Source: WTAW01 sp964540205
GTDB taxonomy: Bacteria; Acidobacteriota; Aminicenantia; Aminicenantales; Aminicenantaceae
Reading direction: 5' to 3'
NCBI GenBank assembly: GCA_964540205.1
Contig: CAZIMJ010000217.1
Span: forward strand, 1-12,003
DNA length: 12,003 bases
Both the position numbers and the translations under genes were made by a program. How positions within the stretch are numbered: the first letter of the stretch is position 1; the number at the start of each line of letters is the position of its first letter. The notes under the pieces were generated by a model, which was not told the origin of the DNA, ran no database searches, and saw nothing but the letters and a program-made list of their open reading frames with translations. Below, in pieces: positions 1 to 6,961 of the stretch.

Positions 1-34
1 GGGCGAAAAACAAGGAATATGAGAAAAAATGCTT

Positions 35-121
35 TGTAACTATTTGATTATAAAGAGGTTACATGCAGGAGGAAAAATGAATTTTAGCCCTTCTGTAACT
101 TATTGATATTAAATATGTTAC
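35..121. repeat. Pair of 28-base near-identical motifs (GTAAC-N17-GTTAC)
   Basis: Two 28-base elements lie at 35-62 and 94-121. Each begins TGTAACT and ends GTTAC, so each is bounded by short inverted arms, and the two agree at 22 of 28 positions by eye, including the central TTGAT. They flank the AGGAGG of the small leader ORF. They could be paired protein-binding sites or copies of a small dispersed element. No known element was recognised. Confidence 0.5.
77..106 (+). CDS. Possible 9-residue leader peptide
   Basis: A perfect AGGAGG at 67-72 sits four bases before ATG at 77, which opens the nine-codon frame MNFSPSVTY ending in TGA at 104-106. So strong a ribosome site before so short a frame suggests a leader peptide or upstream ORF ahead of the S9 peptidase gene, whose own AGGAGG is at 155-160. 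The stem made by 86-93 and 131-138 starts inside this ORF, so ribosome movement could affect folding. There is no run of one amino acid to suggest classical attenuation. It could also be the remnant of a lost gene start. Confidence 0.35.
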   Translation: MNFSPSVTY

Positions 122-138
122 GAGTTTCGTGAAGGGCT
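86..138 (+). promoter_or_regulatory. Leader stem-loop upstream of the S9 peptidase gene
   Basis: AGCCCTTC at 86-93 is exactly complementary to GAAGGGCT at 131-138. Inside it GTAAC (95-99) can pair with GTTAC (117-121), leaving a bulge on the 3' side. No T-run follows, so it does not look like an intrinsic terminator. It lies entirely upstream of the gene's ribosome site (155-160). An mRNA-leader structure or a protein-binding dyad are the likely readings. Confidence 0.45.
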
Positions 139-166
139 CTGAAATTACACAATTAGGAGGATCGAT

Positions 167-2503
167 TTGAAAACATTCGGCAGATTTCTTTCATTGGCAG
201 TTTTATGGTTACTGTTGCTTGCAGCCGTTAATCCGGCAGGAGCGCAGCAGCAGCAGGATAAGCTTGTGCTGACGGCCGAGGATTACGCTCGCGCCGAGAA
301 GTTCATGAGCTCTCATACGGAACCGCTTGTGTTCAGTGGCAGCGTGCAGCCCACCTGGATCGATGAGAATTCTTTTTGGTACAGAAACACTATCTCGGAA
401 GGACATGAGTTCGTTCTGGTGGATGTTCAGAGGAAACAAAGGAACAGAGCTTTCGACCATGAAAGGCTGGCCCTGGCATTGTCTGAGGCTGTGGGAAAAT
501 CGTACGAATCCTTCAAACTGCCTTTTCAGAGTTTCAAATTATCCGATGACCGGAATTCTTTGATTTTTACCGTCGAATCCCTCAAATGCACTTACGATAT
601 GCGGAAAAATCAGTGTCTAACGGAAAAAGCAGAGGAAAATATTGACCGCAATATGATGGTTTCTCCAGACGGGACGCAAGGTGCCTTCATCCGTGAGAAT
701 AATCTTTGGGTCATAGATCTTGAGACCAAAGAAGAAACGCAGCTTACAACCGATGGAGTGAAGGATTTTGGTTATGCAACAAACAACGCCGGATGGTTAA
801 AAAGCGACCAGCCTGTGTTGCTCTGGTCGCCCGACTCGAAGAAGATCGCCACCTTTCAGCACGACGGGAGGGGGGTTGGAGAAATGTATCTTGTGACAAC
901 CAATGTGGGACATCCCAAGCTTGAGGCATGGAAGTATCCCCTACCCGAGGACAAGGAAATATTCCGGATCCACCGGGTTGTGATCCATGTCGATGAAACC
1001 CGAGTCGTACGGCTTCAGATTCCACCCGATCAGCATCGCTCTACTGTCACCGATCACATCGCTTTGCGGACTGGAGAGCTGGCTGATGCAGAATGGAGCC
1101 CAGATTCCTCTCAACTGGCCTTTGTCTCTGTTTCCCGTGACCACAAGCTTGTCGTGCTCAGGATGGCCGATCCTGAAACAGGCGCAGTCCGGGATGTACT
1201 CGAGGAAAAAGTCGATACGTTTTTCGAGTCAGGTTACAATAAAGTGAATTGGCACGTACTGCCCGAGTCAAACGAAGCGGTCTGGTTCTCGCAGCGTGAC
1301 GACTGGGGCCATCTTTACCTCTATGACCTTAAGACCGGGAAACTAAAGAAGCGCATAACCGGCGGAAACTGGAATGTCCTGCAGGTACTGCATGTGGACA
1401 GGAAAGAGCGCAAGCTTTACTTTACAGGTGCAGGCCGGGAACAGGGCGATCCTTATTTCCATTATCTCTACAGCGTCGGCATGGACGGATCCGACATGGA
1501 TCTCCTGACGCCGAGTAATGCCAACCATACGATCTCTTTCTCACCATCGGGAGTTTACTTTGTCGATAGTTATTCAACTCCTGTAGAGCCGCCTGTCACT
1601 GAAGTTCGTGACAAGAACGGTCGGAAACTCCTGACGCTAGAGAAAGCCGACATCTCCCGCCTCATCAAGGAAGTGAATTGGATACCACCCGTCCCCTTTA
1701 CAGTCAAAGCCCGGGATGGTGAGACCGACCTCTACGGGCTTTTGTTCAAGCCTACTCACTTCGATCCCACTAAGAAATACCCCATCATCAATTATGTTTA
1801 TCCGGGCCCTCAATCAGGAAGTATTCGTGGCCGTAGCTTTTCGGCTTCACGTTCTGATAAGCAAGCCTTGGCCGAACTTGGTTTCATCGTGGTTTCCCTG
1901 GACGCTATGGGGACACCCATGCGTTCGAAATCGTTCCACGCCGCCTACTACGGTAACATGGGCGACAATGGGATTCCGGACCAGATCACCGGAATGAAAC
2001 AGCTCGCTGAGAGGTTTCCGTGGATCGACATCGACCGGGCGGGGATCTACGGACATTCGGGTGGCGGATTCGCATCGACGGATGCTATCCTCCGTTATCC
2101 CGATTTCTTCAAAGTGGCAGTAAGCGGAGCCGGAAATCATGACAACCGGAACTATGAAGACGACTGGGGCGAAAAGTGGCAAGGCCTCTTGGAGACAAAT
2201 TCCGACGGCACCACCAATTACGATAACCAGGCGAACCAGCTCCTGGCCAAGAACTTGAAGGGCAAGCTCCTCTTGGCACACGGTACCATGGACACAAACG
2301 TGCCTATGTACAACACACTCCTTGTTGTGAACGAACTCATCGCGGCCAACAAGGATTTCGATCTCATCCTGTTCCCCAACCGTGGTCATGGGTTTGGAAG
2401 CGAATCCTACATGAATAGGCGCCGTTGGGATTATTTTGTCAAACACCTTTTAGGCGCAGAGCCCCCGAAGGAATTTAAGTTTCAGGTAGATTCGTCACGG
2501 TAA
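167..2503 (+). CDS. Secreted S9 family serine peptidase, DPP IV-like
   Basis: This 778-residue protein is a prolyl oligopeptidase-family (S9) exopeptidase of the dipeptidyl-peptidase IV type, expected to release short N-terminal peptides outside the cytoplasm. Residues 1-26 form a signal peptide (charged start, Leu-rich core, cleavage near AGA/Q). A beta-propeller DPPIV_N-like domain covers roughly 100-500, and the alpha/beta-hydrolase domain about 530-770. The nucleophile is Ser631 in GHSGGG, the acid Asp709 in HGTMDTNVP and the base His741 in NRGHGF; all are present. The classical DPP IV Glu-Glu motif (W-x-Y-x-E-E type) was not seen in the propeller, so Xaa-Pro dipeptide specificity is uncertain. 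The start is TTG at 167, chosen because AGGAGG at 155-160 is six bases upstream and the signal peptide begins there. GC content is visibly higher than in the next gene. Family confident, substrate not. Confidence 0.93.
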   Translation: MKTFGRFLSLAVLWLLLLAAVNPAGAQQQQDKLVLTAEDYARAEKFMSSHTEPLVFSGSVQPTWIDENSFWYRNTISEGHEFVLVDVQRKQRNRAFDHERLALALSEAVGKSYESFKLPFQSFKLSDDRNSLIFTVESLKCTYDMRKNQCLTEKAEENIDRNMMVSPDGTQGAFIRENNLWVIDLETKEETQLTTDGVKDFGYATNNAGWLKSDQPVLLWSPDSKKIATFQHDGRGVGEMYLVTTNVGHPKLEAWKYPLPEDKEIFRIHRVVIHVDETRVVRLQIPPDQHRSTVTDHIALRTGELADAEWSPDSSQLAFVSVSRDHKLVVLRMADPETGAVRDVLEEKVDTFFESGYNKVNWHVLPESNEAVWFSQRDDWGHLYLYDLKTGKLKKRITGGNWNVLQVLHVDRKERKLYFTGAGREQGDPYFHYLYSVGMDGSDMDLLTPSNANHTISFSPSGVYFVDSYSTPVEPPVTEVRDKNGRKLLTLEKADISRLIKEVNWIPPVPFTVKARDGETDLYGLLFKPTHFDPTKKYPIINYVYPGPQSGSIRGRSFSASRSDKQALAELGFIVVSLDAMGTPMRSKSFHAAYYGNMGDNGIPDQITGMKQLAERFPWIDIDRAGIYGHSGGGFASTDAILRYPDFFKVAVSGAGNHDNRNYEDDWGEKWQGLLETNSDGTTNYDNQANQLLAKNLKGKLLLAHGTMDTNVPMYNTLLVVNELIAANKDFDLILFPNRGHGFGSESYMNRRRWDYFVKHLLGAEPPKEFKFQVDSSR

Positions 2504-2519
2504 TCGATGGCATTATGAG

Positions 2520-2556
2520 AAACGATCGAAAGGTGCCTTCGTATTAATCGTTTTTT
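2520..2556 (+). terminator. Likely rho-independent terminator after the S9 peptidase
   Basis: Starting 17 bases after the TAA, AAACGAT (2520-2526) pairs with ATCGTTT (2547-2553). An inner stem CGAA+G (2527-2532, one bulged A) pairs with CTTCG (2537-2541) around the loop GTGC. TATTA bulges on the 3' side and the outer arm runs into a T-run ending at 2556. The structure ends only four bases before the ATG at 2561, which suggests that the next gene is not simply read through from the peptidase. Confidence 0.6.
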
Positions 2557-3472
2557 GACAATGCTGTATAAAAGAAGAAAAAACACTAAAAAAAGGGAAA
2601 CTCGTTCCATAACAACAATCAAATTAATGACTCTGTTTTGTATTGTAAGCCTTTTATACTTCTCACTTCCTAAAATTCATCAAGAAATCCTAAAAAAAAG
2701 CCCTGCATATCCAAGAGTGGAGATAAAGGATACAGAGTTAAGAACTCTCAAATCAAAACACGCAGGCATGGAATACAAGATCAACATATTCTTCCCGAAA
2801 GATTATGATAAGGAAAATGAAAGGTACCCGGTTGTCTATGTGCTTGACGCTGAGTACAATTTTGGCTGCGCGGCTTATATTGCCAGAAGACTTATAAAGA
2901 ACAGGGATATCCCCAAAATTCTGCTTGCTGGGATCGCCTACGACACAGACTATGAAGATTTTTATGAGAAGAGATTCAGAGACTCCACTCCTGAATCACA
3001 GATCCATGGCCGAAACTCGGGTGGTGTGGAAAAATTCACTGAGTTTATAGAACATGAACTTTTTCCTTTTGTTAATCAAAATTTCAGGACAATCCCAGAG
3101 GACAAGACTATCATAGGCCATTCGATCACTGGATTCTATTGCTGTTATGTTCTATTCCGGCAGCCTAACCTTTTTAGTCGATATATAATTGTCAGCCCGT
3201 CACTGTGGTTTTCGAATGGAGTCGTGTTTGAATATGAAGAAGTATTTGCCTCAAAGAATAAGGACATGCACTCCTCCGTTTTTCTATCTGTGGGTGAGGA
3301 TGAGAGTCAAAGAATGAGAGAGGATTCAATCAATTTGAGTAGTACAATATCAAAAAGAGGATATCCTCATCTGAGGTTTCAATTTTCTTTAGTGAAAGGC
3401 GAAAACCACAGATCTCTGTTTCCTTTTGCTTTCTCAAGAGGATTGAGGTTCGTTTTCTCAGATAATTCTTGA
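2555..3472 (+). CDS. Membrane-anchored alpha/beta hydrolase, esterase D/IroE-like
   Basis: The 305-residue product resembles the esterase D family (IroE, Fes and S-formylglutathione hydrolase relatives), serine esterases of varied substrates. A Lys/Arg-rich stretch (residues 6-23) precedes one hydrophobic segment (25-40), giving a signal anchor or uncleaved export signal. The hydrolase fold follows: YPVVYVLDAEYNF at 91-103, the nucleophile Ser190 in GHSITG, an acidic turn GEDES (247-251) and His285 in GENHRSLFP. The nucleophile elbow is unusual, with Thr where GHSxGG has Gly. The longest frame starts at TTG 2555, but ATG at 2561 (residue 3) is more natural. No ribosome site is visible because a terminator-like hairpin fills the space, so the true start is uncertain; ATG at 2627 is another option. 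Base composition is clearly more AT-rich than the gene before it, suggesting a different origin. Substrate unknown. Confidence 0.8.
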   Translation: MTMLYKRRKNTKKRETRSITTIKLMTLFCIVSLLYFSLPKIHQEILKKSPAYPRVEIKDTELRTLKSKHAGMEYKINIFFPKDYDKENERYPVVYVLDAEYNFGCAAYIARRLIKNRDIPKILLAGIAYDTDYEDFYEKRFRDSTPESQIHGRNSGGVEKFTEFIEHELFPFVNQNFRTIPEDKTIIGHSITGFYCCYVLFRQPNLFSRYIIVSPSLWFSNGVVFEYEEVFASKNKDMHSSVFLSVGEDESQRMREDSINLSSTISKRGYPHLRFQFSLVKGENHRSLFPFAFSRGLRFVFSDNS

Positions 3473-3555
3473 TTATGAAACTGTCGTTCTTTCTCGCTGT
3501 GTAAGATCGAAAACGGTAGGTCAAATTGGTAATAGGCTACAATGGGGCGATGTTT

Positions 3556-3580
3556 GCGACCAGAACACTTCCATGGTCGC
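3556..3580. repeat. Small inverted repeat between convergent genes
   Basis: GCGACCA (3556-3562) and TGGTCGC (3574-3580) form a seven-base-pair stem with an 11-base loop, between the end of the esterase gene and the end of the acetyltransferase remnant. Neither strand has a following T-run, so it is at best a weak or factor-dependent stop for the two converging transcripts. Confidence 0.3.
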
Positions 3581-3597
3581 TTATCTCCGGACAAGAC

Positions 3598-4004
3598 CTA
3601 GTTCTTCAATTTTTGAGTTTTTTTCTTTTCTTTTATCCATCGTGGTGGAACGGCCTCACTATCAAAAGCCTTCCATAGAAGAACTCCAATGCGATTTTAT
3701 CCACTTTTTTGTATCCGTGTCGTTTAAACCAGGATGCCTTCATCCAGAAAGGTAATGAGATACCCCAAGCAACTATCCCCTTCGCTCCTTTGGATTTTGT
3801 ATCCTCTTCTGCGGCTCTGAGTAGAGCCGTACCCATTCCCTTTTTTTGAAAGTTTCCACTTCCCTTCTTGTGACCGTGAACCCAAATGCAGTGTATAAAA
3901 TATAAGTCTTTTCCTTCGATGTGCGATAACTCAATCGGTATGTACTGTATCATCCCGCCGATTTCACCCTTATCATCGACAGCTAGTTTTACTCCAAGGC
4001 CTCG
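3598..4004 (-). pseudogene. Truncated, frameshifted GNAT acetyltransferase
   Basis: The minus-strand frame encodes the core of a GNAT N-acetyltransferase (acetyl-CoA transfer to an amine). Recognisable pieces in order are VKLAVDDKGEIGGMIQYIPI, EGKDLYFIHCIWVHGHKKG, the acetyl-CoA loop NFQKKGMGTALLRAAEED, AKGIVAWGISLPFWMKAS and WFKRHGYKKVDKI. Near 3690-3692 the frame breaks. Shifting by one base restores the family-like tail GVLLWKAFDSEAVPPRWIKE and reaches a TAG at 3598-3600. In the original frame the tail is nonsense ending at 3633. The 5' end is also lost: upstream of about 4004 the DNA belongs to a different small membrane-protein gene, and the only start in frame is an unsupported TTG at 4034 inside that other gene. 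From memory, family members are some 40 residues longer at the front and extend further at the C-terminus. A sequencing indel could explain the frameshift but not the missing front. Confidence 0.75.
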
Positions 4005-4101
4005 CGAGTTCGGTAAAACCGAGTAGAGGCCCAAATATAATTCCTGCTCCTCCGAGAATGGCGAAGATAATACCTATTGTTCGTTTCTTAGTAGAGCTCA
4101 T
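3973..4101 (-). CDS. Small membrane protein start, C-terminus cut off by rearrangement
   Basis: A 42-codon frame begins at ATG 4101, 12 bases after the permease stop, with AAGGA about eight bases upstream, so it looks like the next gene of the permease transcript. It encodes MSSTKKRTIG followed by a membrane helix (about residues 9-29, IIFAILGGAGIIFGPLLGF) and then ELARPWS. After ARPWS the frame runs for only a few residues into acetyltransferase DNA and stops at TGA 3973. The natural gene was probably longer, with further helices; here it is truncated at the junction near 4000. Too short to assign a family. Whether it is still translated is unknown. Confidence 0.5.
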   Translation of the reverse strand: MSSTKKRTIGIIFAILGGAGIIFGPLLGFTELARPWSKTSCR

Positions 4102-4113
4102 CTGAAGAATCCT

Positions 4114-6483
4114 TTACTCGTATCTCAAGCTGTCTGCAGGATTCAATAAAGCCGATTTTATGGTTTGAGCCGATACAGTAATAAAAGCAACCAGCAATGA
4201 GAGGATAGCACAAAGTATAAAGACTCCAGCTCCAATCGTTATCGGATAAGAGTAGATAAAATTGATTAATCTGTTCATAGAAAAGTAAGCGATAGGGATA
4301 GCAATGATGTTGGCTATGACGACAAGTTTCATGAAGTCCTTAATAAGCATTTGAACAATTCCGGAGATCGAAGCACCGAGCACTTTTCGAATTCCAATCT
4401 CCTTTATTCTTCGTTCAACGGCATAGGACGAAAGCCCGAATAATCCGAGACAGGATAGAAATATCGCCATTAAACCCAGAGCTCCTGTCATCTCAGCTGT
4501 TTTGTCGCCGCTGAGCATATCATCGAAAGCAAGCTCCAGAGTTACATGCTCAAAGGGCAGGTTTGGAACTAAAATGTTCCATTGTTTTTTCATGTACTCA
4601 ACTCCGCTGGAGAGTTTATCCGCAGAAGACACCTTAGCATAGACATAGTTGAGGCCTTCCGGATCTAAATAAAGCACAGCCGGAGTAATCTGGCTTAAAT
4701 AGATCTCTTTGAAATGATAGTTTCTTGTGACACCTATAACCATGCCTTTTTTTTCTCCGATGATCAATTGCTTTCCTATCGGATTTTCCCACTGGAGCTG
4801 TTCGACCGCTGCTTCGTTGATGATAAAGCTGTTATCATCCGCAAAATCTTCGGAAAAGCTCCTCCCCTGGCGGATTTCGAGTCCCAGCATTTCAATAAAT
4901 CCATAATCAACAACATATGTATTCATAGTTAATGCGTCATCCTCATCCACTCCCTCGGGCACAACCTGCTGCTCTGTTTCCCAGCCAATGGGTAGTGCAG
5001 CTGCTGCTGAGACAGAAGTAATATCTGCGTTCCTGATCAACTCTTTTTTTAAGACATCGAGTTTGTCATTGGCTTCTTGAGATATCTTAGCGGTAATAAT
5101 TCCTGATCTGTCGAATCCTAGATCGACATTTCGGTTATGATTGTTTTGTTTTATGGTGATTATGGTAATCAAAATTAAAAGAATGGAAAATGTAAATTGA
5201 GTGACGACCAGTATTTTGCGAAATCGACTGCCCTTCTTCCCTTTGATAAGTCGTCCTTTAAAAACCTGGACCGCTTGAAAAGAAGATACGTAGAAAGCGG
5301 GATAACTCCCAGCAAAAAAGCCTGTGAGGATGGTTACGCTAAAAGTTAGGAACAGTACACGAGGAAATTCCCAGATCGGCGCAATATAGAATCCTCCTCC
5401 CATGAGCATAACCAAGCCTGGACGTGCGAACTCGGAAAACACTATGGCCAGGGGTAATGAAATAAAGGCCATGAGAATCGATTCTCCAAGGAATTGTTTT
5501 ATCAACTGACTTCTTCGGGCACCGATGACCTTGCGCATTCCAACTTCGTTAGCACGTGTTGCATAACGTGCTGTGGATAGATTCATGAAGTTAATACAGG
5601 CAATTATTAGTATCAAAACGGCAACGATCCATATCCCGATTTGGCTCATCCGAGACGCACTCCAATAGCATTCGATATCATATGAATTCAAGTTGAAATC
5701 CGCCAAAGGGTGAAGATAGAGGCGCTGCGGCGTTTCAAAAGATTCGGGATAATATCTTTGAATAAGAGAAGATAATTTACTATCCAGTTTTTCAGGATCA
5801 GTGCCTTCAGAGAGAAGAAGAAATGTCGCCTGATTGTTGACGCTCCAGTCGTCCATCCGGATGTCCAATGCTCCGGCTGTTTCCATGGACACAAGGAAGT
5901 CGAATCCAATGCTTGAATTCTCGGGTATGTCCTCGATAATTCCGGTGACAACAACATCAAAATCATTGTTTAGCATCAGTCTTTTACCGATAGGGTTTTC
6001 ATTCCCGAAATATTTTGTTGCCGAAGCCTCTGTAAGAACGATGGAATAGGGATTTGACAGAACAGCCTCGGCTTCACCCTTTAAAAGATTAAACGTAAAA
6101 ATGGATAGAAAATCAGCATCGACGAATCGAATCCTGTTTTCATAAAATAATTTATCCTCGTGTCTGACAACCATTCTTCCCGGCGGGAAAAATCTTGATG
6201 CCTTTTCGATTTCGGGGAATTCGGCTAATAGAGTATCTTTTAGGGGTGTCGGAGTTATGGCCGAATAATGATCCTTTTCCGCACCTCTGGGAAGAACCTG
6301 GACGACACAAAAAATTCTGTCGGCATTTTTGTGAAATGAGTCAAAATCGGATTGTGAATATAACAAAAGTGCAAATACAATAAAAACTCCCAATCCCAGC
6401 ACCAATCCAGACATAGTGATGGCCGAATAAATTTTGTGTTTCGTAAGATTTCTCCAGGCTATTTTTATGTAATTATTAAACAT
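4114..6483 (-). CDS. ABC transporter permease, FtsX/MacB type
   Basis: This 789-residue permease belongs to the MacB/FtsX superfamily, which couples a cytoplasmic ATPase to mechanical work or export at the inner membrane (lipoproteins, peptides, antimicrobials). Predicted helices: 20-42, 282-303, 335-353, 376-398, 424-444, 667-687, 718-736 and 748-770. A MacB-type periplasmic domain lies at about 45-275 and a second between helices 5 and 6. Thus it is a duplicated eight-helix permease: both FtsX halves carry the cytoplasmic coupling motif, EVGMRKVIGA (313-322) and EIGIRKVLGA (695-704). The C-terminus NPADSLRYE is typical of the family. The start ATG at 6483 has AGGAG a few bases upstream. No ATPase gene is in the window, so its partner is elsewhere or it is an orphan. 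A sigma-54 promoter match lies about 55 bases upstream. Substrate cannot be inferred. Confidence 0.93.
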   Translation of the reverse strand: MFNNYIKIAWRNLTKHKIYSAITMSGLVLGLGVFIVFALLLYSQSDFDSFHKNADRIFCVVQVLPRGAEKDHYSAITPTPLKDTLLAEFPEIEKASRFFPPGRMVVRHEDKLFYENRIRFVDADFLSIFTFNLLKGEAEAVLSNPYSIVLTEASATKYFGNENPIGKRLMLNNDFDVVVTGIIEDIPENSSIGFDFLVSMETAGALDIRMDDWSVNNQATFLLLSEGTDPEKLDSKLSSLIQRYYPESFETPQRLYLHPLADFNLNSYDIECYWSASRMSQIGIWIVAVLILIIACINFMNLSTARYATRANEVGMRKVIGARRSQLIKQFLGESILMAFISLPLAIVFSEFARPGLVMLMGGGFYIAPIWEFPRVLFLTFSVTILTGFFAGSYPAFYVSSFQAVQVFKGRLIKGKKGSRFRKILVVTQFTFSILLILITIITIKQNNHNRNVDLGFDRSGIITAKISQEANDKLDVLKKELIRNADITSVSAAAALPIGWETEQQVVPEGVDEDDALTMNTYVVDYGFIEMLGLEIRQGRSFSEDFADDNSFIINEAAVEQLQWENPIGKQLIIGEKKGMVIGVTRNYHFKEIYLSQITPAVLYLDPEGLNYVYAKVSSADKLSSGVEYMKKQWNILVPNLPFEHVTLELAFDDMLSGDKTAEMTGALGLMAIFLSCLGLFGLSSYAVERRIKEIGIRKVLGASISGIVQMLIKDFMKLVVIANIIAIPIAYFSMNRLINFIYSYPITIGAGVFILCAILSLLVAFITVSAQTIKSALLNPADSLRYE

Positions 6484-6537
6484 TGTGATCTCCTGATCTT
6501 TTTGTGTACCTAAAAAACGATAACTCTTATATTGTTA

Positions 6538-6553
6538 TGCAGAAAATATGCCA
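6538..6553 (-). promoter_or_regulatory. Candidate sigma-54 (-24/-12) promoter for the permease gene
   Basis: On the minus strand the sequence reads TGGCATATTTTCTGCA. The sigma-54 consensus is TGGCAC-G-N4-TTGCA; here TGGCA and TGCA match and the GG to GC spacing is exactly right. It lies about 55 bases before the permease ATG, in the correct direction. Known permease operons of this kind are often paired with NtrC-type activators, which agrees with the reading, although no activator gene is in the window. Confidence 0.6.
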
Positions 6554-6595
6554 ACATGATCTTTCGGGATTAACAGGTCCCCGTGAGAGGCTATG

Positions 6596-6611
6596 TGTCC
6601 ATCTATGAACA
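6596..6611. promoter_or_regulatory. Candidate activator-binding dyad upstream of the sigma-54 promoter
   Basis: TGTCCATCTATGAACA is an imperfect palindrome (TGTCCA / TGAACA, five of six positions complementary) starting some 43 bases upstream of the -24 element. A further TGTCCA occurs at 6642-6647, and TATGTG (6592-6597) is mirrored by CACATA (6646-6651). Spaced sites like these would suit an NtrC-family enhancer-binding protein. The match to any particular regulator is not known. Confidence 0.35.
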
Positions 6612-6737
6612 GTTTATATCCGCATTCGAACAATAATACACTGTCCACATATCAAACCTACGGTTTTGTTTTTTATTCAGTTTTTTTATAATAAAACACT
6701 TAATCAAGAATAGAGATGATACCGTGAGCATGAAAAA

Positions 6738-6824
6738 ATGGTAGATAAGGTTGTTTATCTTCCTGCTTTCAAAGGAAAATCGGGTGAATCTTGGGTAAAA
6801 ATCTTATATTCCTATGACGGTTAA
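6738..6824 (+). CDS. Possible 28-residue small ORF on the plus strand
   Basis: ATG at 6738 opens a 28-codon frame containing VVYLPAFKGKSGESW and ending in TAA at 6822-6824. The amino-acid composition looks protein-like, but the ribosome site is weak (GTGAG nine bases upstream) and no family was recognised. It lies between an isolated TATAAT (6687-6692) and the plus-strand terminator at 6891, so it could be the content of a short transcript, a gene remnant, or chance. Confidence 0.2.
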   Translation: MVDKVVYLPAFKGKSGESWVKILYSYDG

Positions 6825-6890
6825 AGCTCCGCGAAAATCGGTGTTCATTAATTCGCTAATACGTCAACTCAAATATGCTATATTGAATTG

Positions 6891-6924
6891 CCACGATTCC
6901 GATCATTCGGAATCGTGGTTTTTT
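6891..6924 (+). terminator. Strong plus-strand intrinsic terminator
   Basis: CCACGATTCCGA (6891-6902) and TCGGAATCGTGG (6907-6918) form a perfect 12-base-pair stem with loop TCAT, followed directly by six T residues (6919-6924). The T-run makes it a plus-strand terminator. On the minus strand, where the FG-GAP gene ends 38 bases away at 6962, no T-run follows the stem. It may still protect the 3' end of that mRNA, but as an intrinsic terminator it faces the other way. Confidence 0.85.
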
Positions 6925-6961
6925 AAATCAAATAGAATGCTCAATAGTTATATCAATTGAA

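Larger units (their letters stand above)
6484..6961. other. 478-base intergenic region with promoter and terminator signals
   Basis: No convincing long gene is present. It holds the sigma-54 promoter match for the permease (6538-6553), a dyad (6596-6611), an isolated plus-strand TATAAT (6687-6692), a 28-codon plus-strand ORF (6738-6824) and a strong plus-strand terminator (6891-6924). The remainder is AT-rich without recognised structure. Confidence 0.7.

Noticed and set aside
1847..2446. 199-residue open frame on the minus strand inside the S9 peptidase gene
   Set aside because: It is antisense to the catalytic domain, which has an intact triad and strong family resemblance; it has no recognised domain and no good ribosome site.
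3556..3580. Intrinsic terminator between the esterase and the acetyltransferase remnant
   Set aside because: The seven-base-pair stem has no T-run on either strand, so it is listed only as an inverted repeat.
3379..3594. Minus-strand frame as a possible continuation of the acetyltransferase C-terminus
   Set aside because: I tried the reading frames after the TAG at 3598 and found no convincing family sequence; the frame overlaps the well-supported esterase end.
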